The notes under the pieces: model-generated
What the model saw: only the letters and a program-made list of their open reading frames with translations
Database searches by the model: none
What the model was told of the DNA's origin: nothing
Shown: positions 42,354-51,455 of the stretch, in pieces
Numbering within the stretch: position 1 is the first letter of the stretch
Layout: each line of letters opens with the position of its first letter
Program-made: the position numbers and the translations under genes
DNA from: Goodfellowiella coeruleoviolacea
GTDB taxonomy: Bacteria > Actinomycetota > Actinomycetes > Mycobacteriales > Pseudonocardiaceae
Length of the DNA stretch: 64,000 bases
Direction of reading: 5' to 3'
Assembly (NCBI RefSeq): GCF_024171785.1
Contig: NZ_JAMTCK010000003.1
Location: 434,001-498,000, forward strand

Positions 42354-43634
42354 CTACTTGGCCAGCGCCTTGGTCAGCGCGTCGTTGGCGTCCTTGGTGG
42401 CCTGCGGCACGGTCTTGGCGCCGGTCAGCACCGCCGTCAGCATGTCCTTGAGCGGGTTCTGCCCGGCCTCGATGGACGCCCACGCCGGGGTCACCGGGGT
42501 GGCCTTGCCGCCGGCGGTGGCCTTGGCCATGGCGGCGCTGACCGGGTCGCCCGCCAGCGCGGTGGTGTCCTTGTCCGCACCGGGCACGAAGCCGCCCTTG
42601 GCCAGCTGGGTCTGGTACTTGTCGCTGGTCAGCAGCTTCAGCCAGTCCTTGGCCGCGTCCACGTGCGCGGCGCTGGCCGGGATGGCCAGGTTGGAGCCGC
42701 CGAGGAAGACCGGCGCGGTCTTGCCGGCGTCCTTGGACGGGATCGGGAACGCCGAGGTCTTCTCCTTCAGCGACGGGTCGGTCTTGACCGCGGTGGCCAG
42801 CTCACCGGGCATGCCGATCCACATGCCGACCTTGCCGGCCGCGTACACGTCGGCCTGCTGCGGGTGGGCCTCGTCGTTGTCCTTGGGCGCGGTCGTGCCG
42901 GACGCCTCGACCAGCTGCTTGTAGAACTCCACCCCGGCCTGGGCCTGCGGGGTGTCCAGCGCGCCCGTGTAGGAGCCGCCGGAGCCGGTGGCCAGGTCAC
43001 CGCCCTGGTCCCAGATGAACGAGGTCAGCGCGTACCAGTACTGGCCGGGCAGGTAGAGCGGCTGGAAGTCGGGGTCGGCCGCGTTGGCCGCCTTCAGCTT
43101 GGCGATCGCGTCCAGCCACTCGGCGTTGCTGGTCGGGGTGGCGGTGATGCCGGCGGCCTGGAACAGGTCGGTGCGGTAGAGCACGACCCGGTTGGCCGCG
43201 TAGAACGGGATGCCGTACTGCTTGCCGTTCCACTTGCCCGCCTCGGCCAGGCCGGGAATCCACTTGTCCTGGTTGAAGTCCTTGGCCGAGTCGGTCAGGT
43301 CGGTCAAGGTGTCCTGCGAGGAGAACTGCGGGTTCTGGGTGTTGCCCAGCTCGATGATGTCCGGGGGGTTGTCACTGGTCAGCGAGGTGGTCAGCTTGTC
43401 CTGGATGCCGTTCCAGGCCTGCACCTCGTACTTGACCTTGACGCCCGGGTGGGCGGCCTCGAACTCCTGGTTCAGGGCGCTGATCATCTCTTCGGACGCG
43501 GACCCGTCCATCAGCCAGACGGTGAGGGTGCCGCCCTCGGCCGAGTTCCCGCCGCCCCCGCTGGTGCCGCAGGCGGCGACGCCCAGTGTTGCCGCGGCTG
43601 TGGCCGCGAGCGCCACTCTTGTCCAACGCTTCAC
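42354..43634 (-). CDS. dasA: DasA-like N,N'-diacetylchitobiose-binding lipoprotein
   Basis: A 426-residue family 1 binding lipoprotein; the signal peptide ends GVAAC (Cys22) followed by a Gly/Ser linker. It shares several DasA landmarks as I remember them from Streptomyces: LTVWLMDGS at the mature start, AWNGIQDKLTT, PPDIIELGNTQ, LYLPGQYWYA, PQQADVYAAGKVGMWIGMPGE and VFLGGSNLAIPA. Start GTG 43634 (GGAAG upstream). It lies divergent from dasR with a dre-like site between, the same arrangement as in Streptomyces. Ligand expected: chitobiose/GlcNAc oligomers. Confidence 0.9.
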   Translation of the reverse strand: MKRWTRVALAATAAATLGVAACGTSGGGGNSAEGGTLTVWLMDGSASEEMISALNQEFEAAHPGVKVKYEVQAWNGIQDKLTTSLTSDNPPDIIELGNTQNPQFSSQDTLTDLTDSAKDFNQDKWIPGLAEAGKWNGKQYGIPFYAANRVVLYRTDLFQAAGITATPTSNAEWLDAIAKLKAANAADPDFQPLYLPGQYWYALTSFIWDQGGDLATGSGGSYTGALDTPQAQAGVEFYKQLVEASGTTAPKDNDEAHPQQADVYAAGKVGMWIGMPGELATAVKTDPSLKEKTSAFPIPSKDAGKTAPVFLGGSNLAIPASAAHVDAAKDWLKLLTSDKYQTQLAKGGFVPGADKDTTALAGDPVSAAMAKATAGGKATPVTPAWASIEAGQNPLKDMLTAVLTGAKTVPQATKDANDALTKALAK

Positions 43635-43804
43635 AGTACTTCCGACCTTTCCCCAGGTAGAACCGGTGGCCGGGACTCGACAGGCGAGTCGAGTCCCGAC
43701 CGCTGACACCCCCGACCAGCGGATGCGGCCCACACCGCGCTGCCCGAACCCGGCCAGCGGCGCGGGCCTGACATGCGACGAGGACCGCCCGGACGGGTCT
43801 CACA

Positions 43805-43820
43805 AGTGGTGTAGACCAAT
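43805..43820. promoter_or_regulatory. dre-like DasR operator in dasA-dasR intergenic region
   Basis: AGTGGTGTAGACCAAT, agreeing with the remembered DasR consensus at 13 of 16 positions. It is in the 343-bp divergent spacer, 170 bp before dasA and 158 bp before dasR. The rest of the spacer holds only promoters and no gene. Confidence 0.72.
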
Positions 43821-43977
43821 GTGATGCAGCGTGGTTCGCGCCACACGCCGTGTCAAGACGGTTGCGAAGTCGTTGTTAAGTCATCGGAGGTGTCGTGGTC
43901 GGGGCATAAGGGGGTGCGATCGCACAACCCGCCGTTGACAAGGCATCCTGGTACTGGGGACTGCCGAGGAGGAGGCC

Positions 43978-44736
43978 ATGCTCAAGGCAACGCCGGGTGC
44001 CGGTGTGGACACGAGCGTCAAAGTGCGGGTGCAGCGCGAACCCAAGTACTGGGGACTCAAGCGACACCTGCTGGACCTGCTGCGCGCCATGCCGCCCGGG
44101 TCCCCGATACCGACCGAGCGCTCACTGGCCGCCGAGTTCGACGTCTCCCGCACCACCGTGCGCCAGGCCCTGGCCGAACTGACCGTGGAGGGCCGGCTGC
44201 TGCGGGTGCAGGGCAAGGGCACCTTCGCGGCCGAACCCAAGGTCGCGCAACGCCTCCAGCTCAGCTCCTACACCGAGGACATGCGCGCCCAGGGCCGCCA
44301 GCCCTCGTCGCGGCTGCTCGACTCCACCGAACAGCCGGCCGAGGCCGAACTGGCCCGGCTGCTCGCGGTGCGCCCCGGCGCCAAGGTGCTGCGGCTGCAA
44401 CGGCTGCGCCTGGCCGACGGCGAGCCCATGGCCATCGAGACCACCCACCTGCCGCTCGGCCGGTTCCGCGGCCTGCGCCGCTACATCGGCGCCGGCGGTT
44501 CCCTCTACCAGGTGCTGCGGGAACGCTTCGGGGTGGAGCTGGGGCACGCCGAGGAGACCATCGAGACCGCGTTGGCCAGCCCGCAGGAGGCCGAACTGCT
44601 CGGCGCGGACGTGGGCCTGCCCATGCTGCTGCTGTCCCGGCACTCCTTCGACGTGCAGGGCCGGCCGGTGGAGTGGGTGCGCTCGGTCTACCGGGGCGAC
44701 CGCTACAAGTTCGTGGCCAGCCTCAACCGCCCCTAA
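43978..44736 (+). CDS. dasR: GntR/HutC-family global aminosugar regulator DasR
   Basis: A 252-residue regulator with strong overall agreement with Streptomyces DasR as I recall it. The winged helix covers residues 25-90 ([52 protein letters not shown]). The UTRA effector domain follows with [59 protein letters not shown] and the final [18 protein letters not shown]. In this subfamily GlcN-6-P/GlcNAc-6-P releases the protein from dre sites. Three dre-like sites occur in this window. Confidence 0.93.
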   Translation: MLKATPGAGVDTSVKVRVQREPKYWGLKRHLLDLLRAMPPGSPIPTERSLAAEFDVSRTTVRQALAELTVEGRLLRVQGKGTFAAEPKVAQRLQLSSYTEDMRAQGRQPSSRLLDSTEQPAEAELARLLAVRPGAKVLRLQRLRLADGEPMAIETTHLPLGRFRGLRRYIGAGGSLYQVLRERFGVELGHAEETIETALASPQEAELLGADVGLPMLLLSRHSFDVQGRPVEWVRSVYRGDRYKFVASLNRP

Positions 44737-44775
44737 GGCACTCGCGGTCCGTCCGGTCCGCCCGGTCCGTCCGCC

Positions 44776-45501
44776 TCACCGGGCCGGTCCGGGCCGGCCA
44801 CCCGAGCCGAACCCGGACACCACCTGGTCGATGCGCGCGGCCAGCGCCACGTCCGGCGCGGTCACCGCGCCGCGCTGGGTGCTGAGCGTGAACCGCACCC
44901 AGCCCCGGCCCCGCTCGACGTGCGCGTGGTCGTTGAACTCCCGGGCCGCCACCCGCTGCACCCGGTTGACCAGTGGCGTCAACCGGTCGTCCGGCAGGGA
45001 CACGGTGCGTGAGATCGCGCTGCGGTCCCCGGTCCACCCGGTCAGCCGGCGCAGCGCCGCGGCCACGTCCGCGTCGGAGAGCCGGGTCGGCACATCCGGC
45101 CGCGTGCTCTCCGCCAGCCAGGCCGGCTGCCCGGCCGGGGCGAGCACGTCCAGCAGGTCCGTGCTCAACTGGTCGCGCAGCTGGTCGACCAGGTCCGGCT
45201 GTTCCTCGCGCAGCACGCCCAGCACGGCCTGACCGAGGTAGCGGGCCCGCTCCGGCGTGGTGTGCAGCCGCTGGCCGATCTCGACCAGCAGGTCCTCGCC
45301 GTGCCGCCGCTCCCGCTGCCCCGGCACCTCCACGGCCGGGGCCAGCAGCCCGGGCAGCCGCTCGGCCACCCGGTGCCGGTCCGCGGGCGCCAGGCAGTGC
45401 GCCAGGGTGGTCAACACCACCGAGGTGGCGGCGCGGGCCCGTGCGGTGCTGTCCAGCGCGGCCCGTCCGCGGACCGTCTCCACGAGGTGTTGGTAGCGCA
45501 C
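44776..45501 (-). CDS. DUF2267 protein with C-terminal pterin-dehydratase-like domain
   Basis: A 241-residue protein in two parts. Residues 1-125 resemble DUF2267 (two helical repeats with QHLVETVRGR, PVEV..RHGEDLLVEIGQRL). Residues 150-230 resemble 4a-hydroxytetrahydrobiopterin (pterin carbinolamine) dehydratase: LTGWTGDRSAISRTVSLPDD, VQRVAAREFNDHAHVE and FTLSTQRGAVTAPDVALAARID. In true dehydratases the central motif is HHP-like; here it is FNDHAHVE, so catalysis is uncertain. GTG 45501 with AGGAGG upstream. Role unknown. Confidence 0.72.
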   Translation of the reverse strand: MRYQHLVETVRGRAALDSTARARAATSVVLTTLAHCLAPADRHRVAERLPGLLAPAVEVPGQRERRHGEDLLVEIGQRLHTTPERARYLGQAVLGVLREEQPDLVDQLRDQLSTDLLDVLAPAGQPAWLAESTRPDVPTRLSDADVAAALRRLTGWTGDRSAISRTVSLPDDRLTPLVNRVQRVAAREFNDHAHVERGRGWVRFTLSTQRGAVTAPDVALAARIDQVVSGFGSGGRPGPAR

Positions 45502-45550
45502 GGCGGGACCTCCTAACCCCGTTCGCCCACCGGGGGTACCCGCTCGGCCA

Positions 45551-45610
45551 ACCCGCTATGCCGACCCGCTGTGCCGGCCGACCCGCTGTGCCGACCCGCT
45601 GTGCTGGCCG
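45551..45610. repeat. short intergenic tandem repeat
   Basis: Four ACCCGCTGTGCCG-like units of alternating 13 and 17 bp, giving two copies of a 30-bp period, in the spacer between the DUF2267 and VOC genes. No coding potential seen. Confidence 0.7.
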
Positions 45611-45632
45611 ACCCGGTGGGTGCACCGGGACG

Positions 45633-46346
45633 TCAGCCGGCGGCGCGCAGCGGGAACGTGAGCCCCTCGGGGCTGACCAGCCGGGCGACGCGGCGGCCGT
45701 CCTGGTCGGTCCACACGAGACGGTCCGGTCCGTGTTCCCGGACCCGGGCGGCCACCTCGTGCGGGTCGGCGACGGTGACGGCGAGTTCCCACCGCGGGGC
45801 GGACCCGGCCGGGCCGGGCGACGCGACGATGTCGGCCGCGTCCAGCACGGCACCGAGCACGTGCCGGTAGAAGTGCCGCGCCCGGTGCGGGTCGGGACAG
45901 GCGAGGACCATGCGGGCGGGTCCGCCCACCAGGCCGGGCGGCAGGCGCCAGCCGGTGAACTCCCGTGCCTGCCACAGCGAGACGGCCGCGCCGACCGGGT
46001 CGACCAGGGTCGCCATCCGGCCCTGGTCACCCGCGTCGAAGGGCGGGACCACCAGCCGCGCGCCGGCTGCCTCGGCCGCCTCGGCGCGCCGGTCCACGTC
46101 GTCCACGGCCAGGTAGTAGGCGATGTGGGCCGGGGTGTCGGGCGGGTAGACCGGGTCGGCCAGGTCGCTCACGCCGCCGATCCGGTGTTGGGCGAGGAAG
46201 ACCGCGGTGGCGCGCCGCCAGTCCGCCTCGGCCACGGCGAACCGCCAGTCCAGCGCCGCGGTGAGGAACGCGGCGGTGCCGGCGACGTCCCGGGTCTTGA
46301 GGTCCATCCAGCAGAACTCGCCACCCGCACCCAACCGGGTCGTCAT
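45633..46346 (-). CDS. VOC-family (glyoxalase/bleomycin-resistance fold) protein
   Basis: A 237-residue protein with two VOC modules. The first starts GGEFCWMDLKTRDVAGTAAFLTAALDW and ends in the GRMATLVDPVGAAVSLWQ block. The second starts RMVLACPDPHRARHFYRHVLGAVL and ends LVSPEGLTFPLRAAG. The DPxGAxxxLWQ pattern is typical of antibiotic-biosynthesis-associated and general lyase-like VOC proteins. ATG 46346 follows GGAGGAGC. Metal-binding residues are not obvious in module 2. Substrate unknown; isolated gene. Confidence 0.83.
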   Translation of the reverse strand: MTTRLGAGGEFCWMDLKTRDVAGTAAFLTAALDWRFAVAEADWRRATAVFLAQHRIGGVSDLADPVYPPDTPAHIAYYLAVDDVDRRAEAAEAAGARLVVPPFDAGDQGRMATLVDPVGAAVSLWQAREFTGWRLPPGLVGGPARMVLACPDPHRARHFYRHVLGAVLDAADIVASPGPAGSAPRWELAVTVADPHEVAARVREHGPDRLVWTDQDGRRVARLVSPEGLTFPLRAAG

Positions 46347-46447
46347 CGCGCCGCTCCTCCTGGTCCGCTGCCGGGATCCCCGGTTGATACCGACATCCGG
46401 ACGAAACGGGCAAACCGTTTTTCGGATCGGCCCGACCGGCCCCCGGG

Positions 46448-48229
46448 TCAGTGGTTGCCCGGCGGGACCGGCGCACCCGACGAACCGCGCAGGAAGTCCA
46501 GGTCGACACCGGTGTCGGCCTGGGTGACGTGCTCGACGTACAGCCGCACCCAGCCCCGGTCGGCGGCGGGCTCCGGCGGGGTCCACCCGGCCCGCCGCCG
46601 GGCCAGCTCATCCGGGGACACCGCCAGGTGCAGCCGCCGCGCCGGCACGTCCAGCTCGATCCAGTCGCCGTCGCGCACCAGGGCCAGCGGCCCGCCCACG
46701 GCCGACTCCGGGGCCACGTGCAGCACCACCGTGCCGAACGCGGTGCCGCTCATCCGGCCGTCGGAGATGCGCACCGCGTCGTCGACACCCGCGTCCAGCA
46801 GACGTTTGGGCAGACCGAAGTTGCCCACCTCGGGCATGCCCGGGTAGCCGCGCGGCCCCACCCCGGTCAGCACGAACACGGTGTCGGCGTCGCAGTCCAC
46901 GGTGTCGATGCGGGCGTGCAGGTCCGCGACGCCGTGGAACACCACGGCCCGGCCGCCGTGGCGCAGCAGCCGGGGCGTGGCCGCCGCCGGCTTGATCAGG
47001 GCGCCGTCCGGGGCCAGGTTGCCGCGCAGCACCGCGAGGCCGGCGTCCGGCCGCAGCGGGTCGTCGACCGGGCGGATCACCTCCCGGTCGAACACCTCGG
47101 CGTCGGCGATGTTCTCGGCCAGGGTGCGGCCGGTGACCGTGGGCACGTCCGGGTGGGGCAGCAGCGGCCCCAGTTCGCGCAGCACCGCGGGCAGGCCGCC
47201 CGCGTAGCAGAAGTCCTCCATCAGGAACCGGCCGGCCGGCATCAGGTCGACCAGCAGCGGGATCGAGCAGCCCAGCCGGTCCAGGTCGGCCAGGGTGAAC
47301 GGGATGCCCAGCCGGCCGGCCACGGCCAGCAGGTGCACGGCGAAGTTGGTGGAGCCGCCGATCGCGGAGTTGACCACCACGGCGTTCTCCAGCGCCCGCC
47401 TGGTGACCACATCGGACAGTCGGACGTTCTCCCGCACCAGTTCCACCGCGCGGATGCCGGACAGGTGGGCCAGGGCGCGGCGCCGCGAGTCCACCGCGGG
47501 CAGCGCGGCCATGCCGGGCAGGGTCAGCCCCAGCGACTCGGCCCAGCAGGCCATGGTGGAGGCGGTGCCCATGGTGTTGCAGTGGCCGGCCGAGCGGGAC
47601 ATGCACGCCTCGGTGGCGCGGAACTCCTCGGCCGACATGGCCCCGGTCCGCCGCGCGTCCGCGAACCGCCACACGTCCGTGCCCGAGCCGAGCTGGCGGC
47701 CCCGGTAGCGGCCGTTGAGCATGGCGCCGCCGTTGACCACGATGGTGGGCAGGTCCACGCTGGCCGCGCCCATCAGCAGCGCGGGCGTGGTCTTGTCGCA
47801 GCCGGTGAGCAGCACGACGCCGTCCAGCGGGTTGGCCCGCAGGGTCTCCTCGACGTCCATCGACACCAGGTTGCGGAACAGCATGGTGGTCGGCCGCATC
47901 AGGATCTCGCCCAGCGAGGTCACCGGGAACTCCATGGGCAGCCCGCCCGCCTCGTACACGCCGCGCTTGACGTGCTCGGCGATGTCGCGCAGGTGGGCGT
48001 TGCACGGGGTGAGGTCGCTGGCCGTCTGGCAGATGCCGATGACCGGGCGGCCGTCGAAGGAGTGGTCGGGGTGGCCCTGGTTGCGCAGCCAGGAGCGGTG
48101 CACGAAGCCGAGCACGTCGTCGCCGCCGAACCACTCGTGGCTGCGCAGCCGGGGCCGGGTGGCGCCGGTGCCGGGGTCGGTGGCGGGTGCCGCGGTGGCC
48201 GGCGGGACGGGCGTCGTCGATTCGTCCAT
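46448..48229 (-). CDS. IlvD/Edd-family sugar-acid dehydratase (L-arabinonate dehydratase-like)
   Basis: A 593-residue iron-sulfur dehydratase. The HEWFGGDD...GFVHRSWLRNQGHP start and TLMRPTT-like EILMRPTTML block place it with L-arabinonate/D-xylonate dehydratases rather than IlvD. Cluster cysteines Cys76, Cys144 (TGCDKTTPA) and Cys217 (SAGHCNTM) keep the 68/73 spacing I remember from the Rhizobium L-arabinonate dehydratase (59/127/200), and Lys146 matches its catalytic-site lysine. It has no sugar-pathway neighbours on its strand, so the natural aldonate (arabinonate, xylonate, fuconate, galactonate) is unsure. A TTGT-CACC-ACAA repeat lies just upstream at 48254. Confidence 0.88.
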   Translation of the reverse strand: MDESTTPVPPATAAPATDPGTGATRPRLRSHEWFGGDDVLGFVHRSWLRNQGHPDHSFDGRPVIGICQTASDLTPCNAHLRDIAEHVKRGVYEAGGLPMEFPVTSLGEILMRPTTMLFRNLVSMDVEETLRANPLDGVVLLTGCDKTTPALLMGAASVDLPTIVVNGGAMLNGRYRGRQLGSGTDVWRFADARRTGAMSAEEFRATEACMSRSAGHCNTMGTASTMACWAESLGLTLPGMAALPAVDSRRRALAHLSGIRAVELVRENVRLSDVVTRRALENAVVVNSAIGGSTNFAVHLLAVAGRLGIPFTLADLDRLGCSIPLLVDLMPAGRFLMEDFCYAGGLPAVLRELGPLLPHPDVPTVTGRTLAENIADAEVFDREVIRPVDDPLRPDAGLAVLRGNLAPDGALIKPAAATPRLLRHGGRAVVFHGVADLHARIDTVDCDADTVFVLTGVGPRGYPGMPEVGNFGLPKRLLDAGVDDAVRISDGRMSGTAFGTVVLHVAPESAVGGPLALVRDGDWIELDVPARRLHLAVSPDELARRRAGWTPPEPAADRGWVRLYVEHVTQADTGVDLDFLRGSSGAPVPPGNH

Positions 48230-48497
48230 GGCGCGACGCTAACCCGGAAACTATTGTCACCACAACAACTTCGGTTCCCGGCTCGCCGGTCGGCAATGCG
48301 GGACGGAAAGAACACCATCGGGGCGGTCCAACACCACGGCTGCCCGAATGCGCAACACCGAAAACTACCGCCCAGAAATGCGGGAATGCCCCGATCGGAG
48401 GTTGTTTTCCGACGCTTTGTCGCCCGATCGTGGATATGGCGGAGTTAACCGGTCCAGGCATTAATCTGGTGTCCCCACCACCCGAGGAGTGCGCAGC

Positions 48498-48821
48498 ATG
48501 CCGGTCTGGCACGGATATGTCGAGTTCCGCGAAATCCAGGACGTGAAGGGGACGAGCGTGCGCGCCCTGCGGGCCGAGCGGCTCAGCCGCACCCCCGACG
48601 TGGTCCTGACCAGCCCGGACGAGGTGGCCGCCTGGATCACCGCGCAACGCGTGGTGCGGCGCAGGGAAGCCGACGGCTTCGCCGAGTCCTACAACGCGTG
48701 CAGCGACGACCGCCCGAGCATCAACCGGTCCCTGGCGCGACAGGGCCGCAGCGTGTACGCGTCCGTCCGGCTGTCCCGGCACAAGAGCGCCTACCTGGCC
48801 GCGGAGGTGGTCCCGCGGTAG
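48498..48821 (+). CDS. hypothetical protein
   Basis: A 107-residue basic protein, ATG 48498, with GAGGAG eight bases upstream. It starts PVWHGYVEFREIQDVKGTSVRALRAERL and contains SPDEVAAWITAQRVVRRREADGF; an alpha/beta layout is likely. No signal peptide, membrane segment or known motif is seen, and I do not recognise the family. It is followed after 20 bp by a 42-residue zinc-ribbon-like protein in the same direction, so the two may share a transcript. Confidence 0.65.
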   Translation: MPVWHGYVEFREIQDVKGTSVRALRAERLSRTPDVVLTSPDEVAAWITAQRVVRRREADGFAESYNACSDDRPSINRSLARQGRSVYASVRLSRHKSAYLAAEVVPR

Positions 48822-48841
48822 GCGGGAAGAGGGGACGAGCC

Positions 48842-48970
48842 GTGGCCCGGCGAAATCGCGTGCAACCCGGTGAGGGGTGTCCAGCGCCGGAAGCCAAGAA
48901 AGGCGGACACCAGTACCGCGAGGTGAACGGCGTCTGGCGGTGCCGGTTCTGCGGAAAGCTGTTGACCTGA
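48842..48970 (+). CDS. very small zinc-ribbon-like protein
   Basis: A 42-residue basic protein, GTG 48842 with AAGAGGGGA upstream. The pattern EGCPAPEAKKGGHQY... WRCRFCGKLL supplies one Cys, one His and a CxxC pair, suitable for a single zinc site. The WRCxFCG ending is like zinc ribbons. It starts 20 bp after the preceding hypothetical gene. Function unknown; nucleic-acid binding is a reasonable guess. Confidence 0.6.
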   Translation: MARRNRVQPGEGCPAPEAKKGGHQYREVNGVWRCRFCGKLLT

Positions 48971-49085
48971 TCGCCTGCCCCCACCGCCCAGCGCGCCGTT
49001 GTCCGCCCGCGTCGGGAAGAACACGCTGACCAGTGGGTGGAATCCGTGAGTTGCGGCGCGCCCTGGCGCGGAGCACGGTGGATCA

Positions 49086-50621
49086 ATGGGCGAGGACGCG
49101 ACCGGGCGTGAGCCGGTGCGCTGGGCGAGCGCGCGGGCCAGGGGGGTGCTGGCCGCGACCGTCATCGGGTCGGGCATGGCCATGCTGGACGGGACCGTGG
49201 TCAACGTGGCGCTGCCCCGGATCGGCGCCGAACTGGCCGTGGGCGTGGCCGGCCTGCAGTGGATCCTCAACGGCTACCTGCTCGCGCTGGCCTCGCTGAT
49301 CCTGCTGGCCGGTTCGCTGGGCGACCGCTACGGGCGGCGGCGCACGTTCCGGTTCGGGGTGATCTGGTTCGGGGTGTGCTCGCTGCTGTGCGGGCTGGCG
49401 CCGAACATCGAGCTGCTGGTGGCCGCGCGGGTGCTCCAGGGCGTGGGCGCGGCCCTGCTCACCCCGGGGTCGCTGGCGATCCTGCAGACCAGCTTCGGCG
49501 AGCGCGACCGGGCCAGGGCGATCGGCGCGTGGTCCGGCCTGTCCGGGATCACCACCGCGGTCGGGCCGCTGGTCGGCGGCCTGCTGGTGCAGGTGTGGTC
49601 GTGGCGGCTGGCGTTCCTGGTCAACCTGCCGCTTGCCGCGCTGTGCGTCTGGCTGACCAGCAGGCACGTGCCGGAGAGCTGGGCGGGGGACGGGAGCGGG
49701 AAGCTCGACGTGGTGGGCGCGGTGCTCGGCACGGTCGGGCTCGCCGGGATCACCGCCGCGCTGGTGACCGCGGCCGACGCCGGGCCGGTGCTGGTGGCGG
49801 CGCTGGCCGCGGTCGGGGTGGCCGCGCTGGTGGCGTTCGTGGTGCGGCAGGTGCGCACCGACCGCCCGCTGGTGCCGCCGGCGTTGTTCGCCGACCGCAC
49901 GTTCTGCCTGGCCAACGGGCTGACCCTGCTGGTCTACGCGGCCCTGGGCGGGGTGTTGCTGCTGCTGGTCCTGCAGTTGCAGATCGCCATGCACTACTCG
50001 CCAACGGCGGCCGGCATCGCCGGGCTGCCGATCACCGTGCTGATGCTGGTGCTGTCCGCCCAGTCGGGCAGGTGGGCGCAGCGCATCGGGCCGCGCTGGC
50101 AGCTGGTGATCGGCCCGCTGCTGATCGCCGGCGGCATGCTGCTGCTGCGCCGGGCCGTGCCCGGGGCCGACTACGCCACGGGCGTGCTGCCCGGCCTGGT
50201 CCTGTTCGGGCTGGGCCTGGCCACGGTGGTCGCACCGGTCACCGCGACCGCGCTGGCCGCCGCCCCGGACGAGCAGGCCGGCGTGGCCTCCGGGGTGAAC
50301 AACGCGGTGGCCAGGACCGGCAGCCTGCTGGCCGTCTCGGTGCTGCCCCTGCTCGCCGGGCTGGGCGGCACCCGGTACGCCGACCCGGTCGCGCTCACCG
50401 AGGGCTGGCGGCTGGCCCTGGTGATCTGCGCGGCAGCGGCCGCGCTGGGCGGGCTGCTCGGCCTGGGGGTGGACAACGCGGTGCTGGGTCGGGCGCCGGC
50501 CAAGCCGCGCACCGAACCGCGGCCCGGTGCCACCGCGCCGCATCCCGGCGAGTGCGTGTACTGCGGGGTCGAGGGGCCGCCGACGCACGTTCGCCCGTTC
50601 GCCGGACCCCGACCCGGTTGA
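49086..50621 (+). CDS. DHA2-family MFS exporter with cysteine-containing tail
   Basis: A 511-residue, 14-helix drug:proton exporter. Motifs: GMAMLDGTVVNVALPRIG in helix 1, LGDRYGRRRTFRFG between helices 2 and 3, VLQGVGAALLTPGSLAILQ in helix 4. After the last helix the protein has a ~40-residue soluble tail ending GECVYCGVEGPPTHVRPF, with a CxxC and a His, which is not normal for this family and might bind metal. No adjacent regulator gene is seen. Start ATG 49086. Substrate unknown. Confidence 0.9.
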   Translation: MGEDATGREPVRWASARARGVLAATVIGSGMAMLDGTVVNVALPRIGAELAVGVAGLQWILNGYLLALASLILLAGSLGDRYGRRRTFRFGVIWFGVCSLLCGLAPNIELLVAARVLQGVGAALLTPGSLAILQTSFGERDRARAIGAWSGLSGITTAVGPLVGGLLVQVWSWRLAFLVNLPLAALCVWLTSRHVPESWAGDGSGKLDVVGAVLGTVGLAGITAALVTAADAGPVLVAALAAVGVAALVAFVVRQVRTDRPLVPPALFADRTFCLANGLTLLVYAALGGVLLLLVLQLQIAMHYSPTAAGIAGLPITVLMLVLSAQSGRWAQRIGPRWQLVIGPLLIAGGMLLLRRAVPGADYATGVLPGLVLFGLGLATVVAPVTATALAAAPDEQAGVASGVNNAVARTGSLLAVSVLPLLAGLGGTRYADPVALTEGWRLALVICAAAAALGGLLGLGVDNAVLGRAPAKPRTEPRPGATAPHPGECVYCGVEGPPTHVRPFAGPRPG

Positions 50622-50693
50622 TCAACGGGCGCCCGGCGCCGTGGGTGTCCATAGTGGACCGACAGGAAGGCGTTGTCGGCCGCGGCGGGGGAC

Positions 50694-51455
50694 ATGGGTG
50701 CGGAGCAGGAGTCGGACCGGGCCACCACCGAGCGCCGGCCCGGGATGGGGATCAAGCCGGTCAGCCTGGTGACCGGGGCGCTGGCGGCGGTGACCGCCGC
50801 GGTGGTCGGCGCGCAGCTCGGGGTGGAGGGCACGATCTGGGGCGCGGGCGTGGGCAGCGTGGTGAGTTCCCTGGGGGCCACGCTCTACCAGTACTCCTGG
50901 CAGCGCACCCGCGACTCGGTCCGGGACAGCGACTGGTACCGGACGCGTGAACAGCCAGGGGAACAGGCCGGCCGACCGGCCGGGCCCTCGGCGCGGGACC
51001 AGCGGGGAGACCGGCGGCGGGTGCCGCTCCGGGCTGGCCGGCGGCCGCCCTGGCTGGTGTTCGTGCTGCTCAGCGTGGCGGTGTTCGTCGTCGGCATGGC
51101 CGTGGTGACCGGGATCGAGCTGGCCAGGGGCCGCCCGCTGGGTGGCGGCGACAGCGGCACCACGATCGGCACGGTCACCCGCGGATACGTCGAGCAGCAG
51201 CCGACCGAGACGCCACCGACCACCACCAGCGACACCGAACCGGCCCGGCCCACGACCACCACCGGTCACCCGGGGCTGCCCGAACCCAGCGGCACCGGCA
51301 CGCTCCGGCCGAGCGCGCCCAGCCAGCCCGGTTCGTCGACGAGTTCCCCCGCCCCGGGATCGGGCGAGCGGCACGGCACACCGGCTCCGCAACCGCAGCC
51401 GCAACCGCCGCCGTCGCTGGAACCCGAACCGTCCCGGACACCGCCGACGAGCTGA
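50694..51455 (+). CDS. membrane protein with disordered Pro/Thr tail (paralogue 1)
   Basis: A 253-residue protein. A polar start leads to the Ala/Gly/Val-rich segment IKPVSLVTGALAAVTAAVVGAQLGVEGTIWGAGVGSVVSSLG, then a charged cytoplasmic linker, then a membrane helix (WLVFVLLSVAVFVVGMAVVTGIEL), and finally a ~100-residue Pro/Thr/Ser-rich outer tail. Same architecture as the next gene (51689). ATG 50694 has GGCGGGGG just upstream; an in-frame start 21 bp earlier is possible. Families of this form are common and uncharacterised in Pseudonocardiales. Confidence 0.75.
   Translation: MGAEQESDRATTERRPGMGIKPVSLVTGALAAVTAAVVGAQLGVEGTIWGAGVGSVVSSLGATLYQYSWQRTRDSVRDSDWYRTREQPGEQAGRPAGPSARDQRGDRRRVPLRAGRRPPWLVFVLLSVAVFVVGMAVVTGIELARGRPLGGGDSGTTIGTVTRGYVEQQPTETPPTTTSDTEPARPTTTTGHPGLPEPSGTGTLRPSAPSQPGSSTSSPAPGSGERHGTPAPQPQPQPPPSLEPEPSRTPPTS

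Noticed and set aside
46608-49076. 822-codon minus-strand open frame over the IlvD/Edd gene
   Set aside because: Out of frame with the clear dehydratase; Arg/Gly/Pro-rich shadow without motifs.
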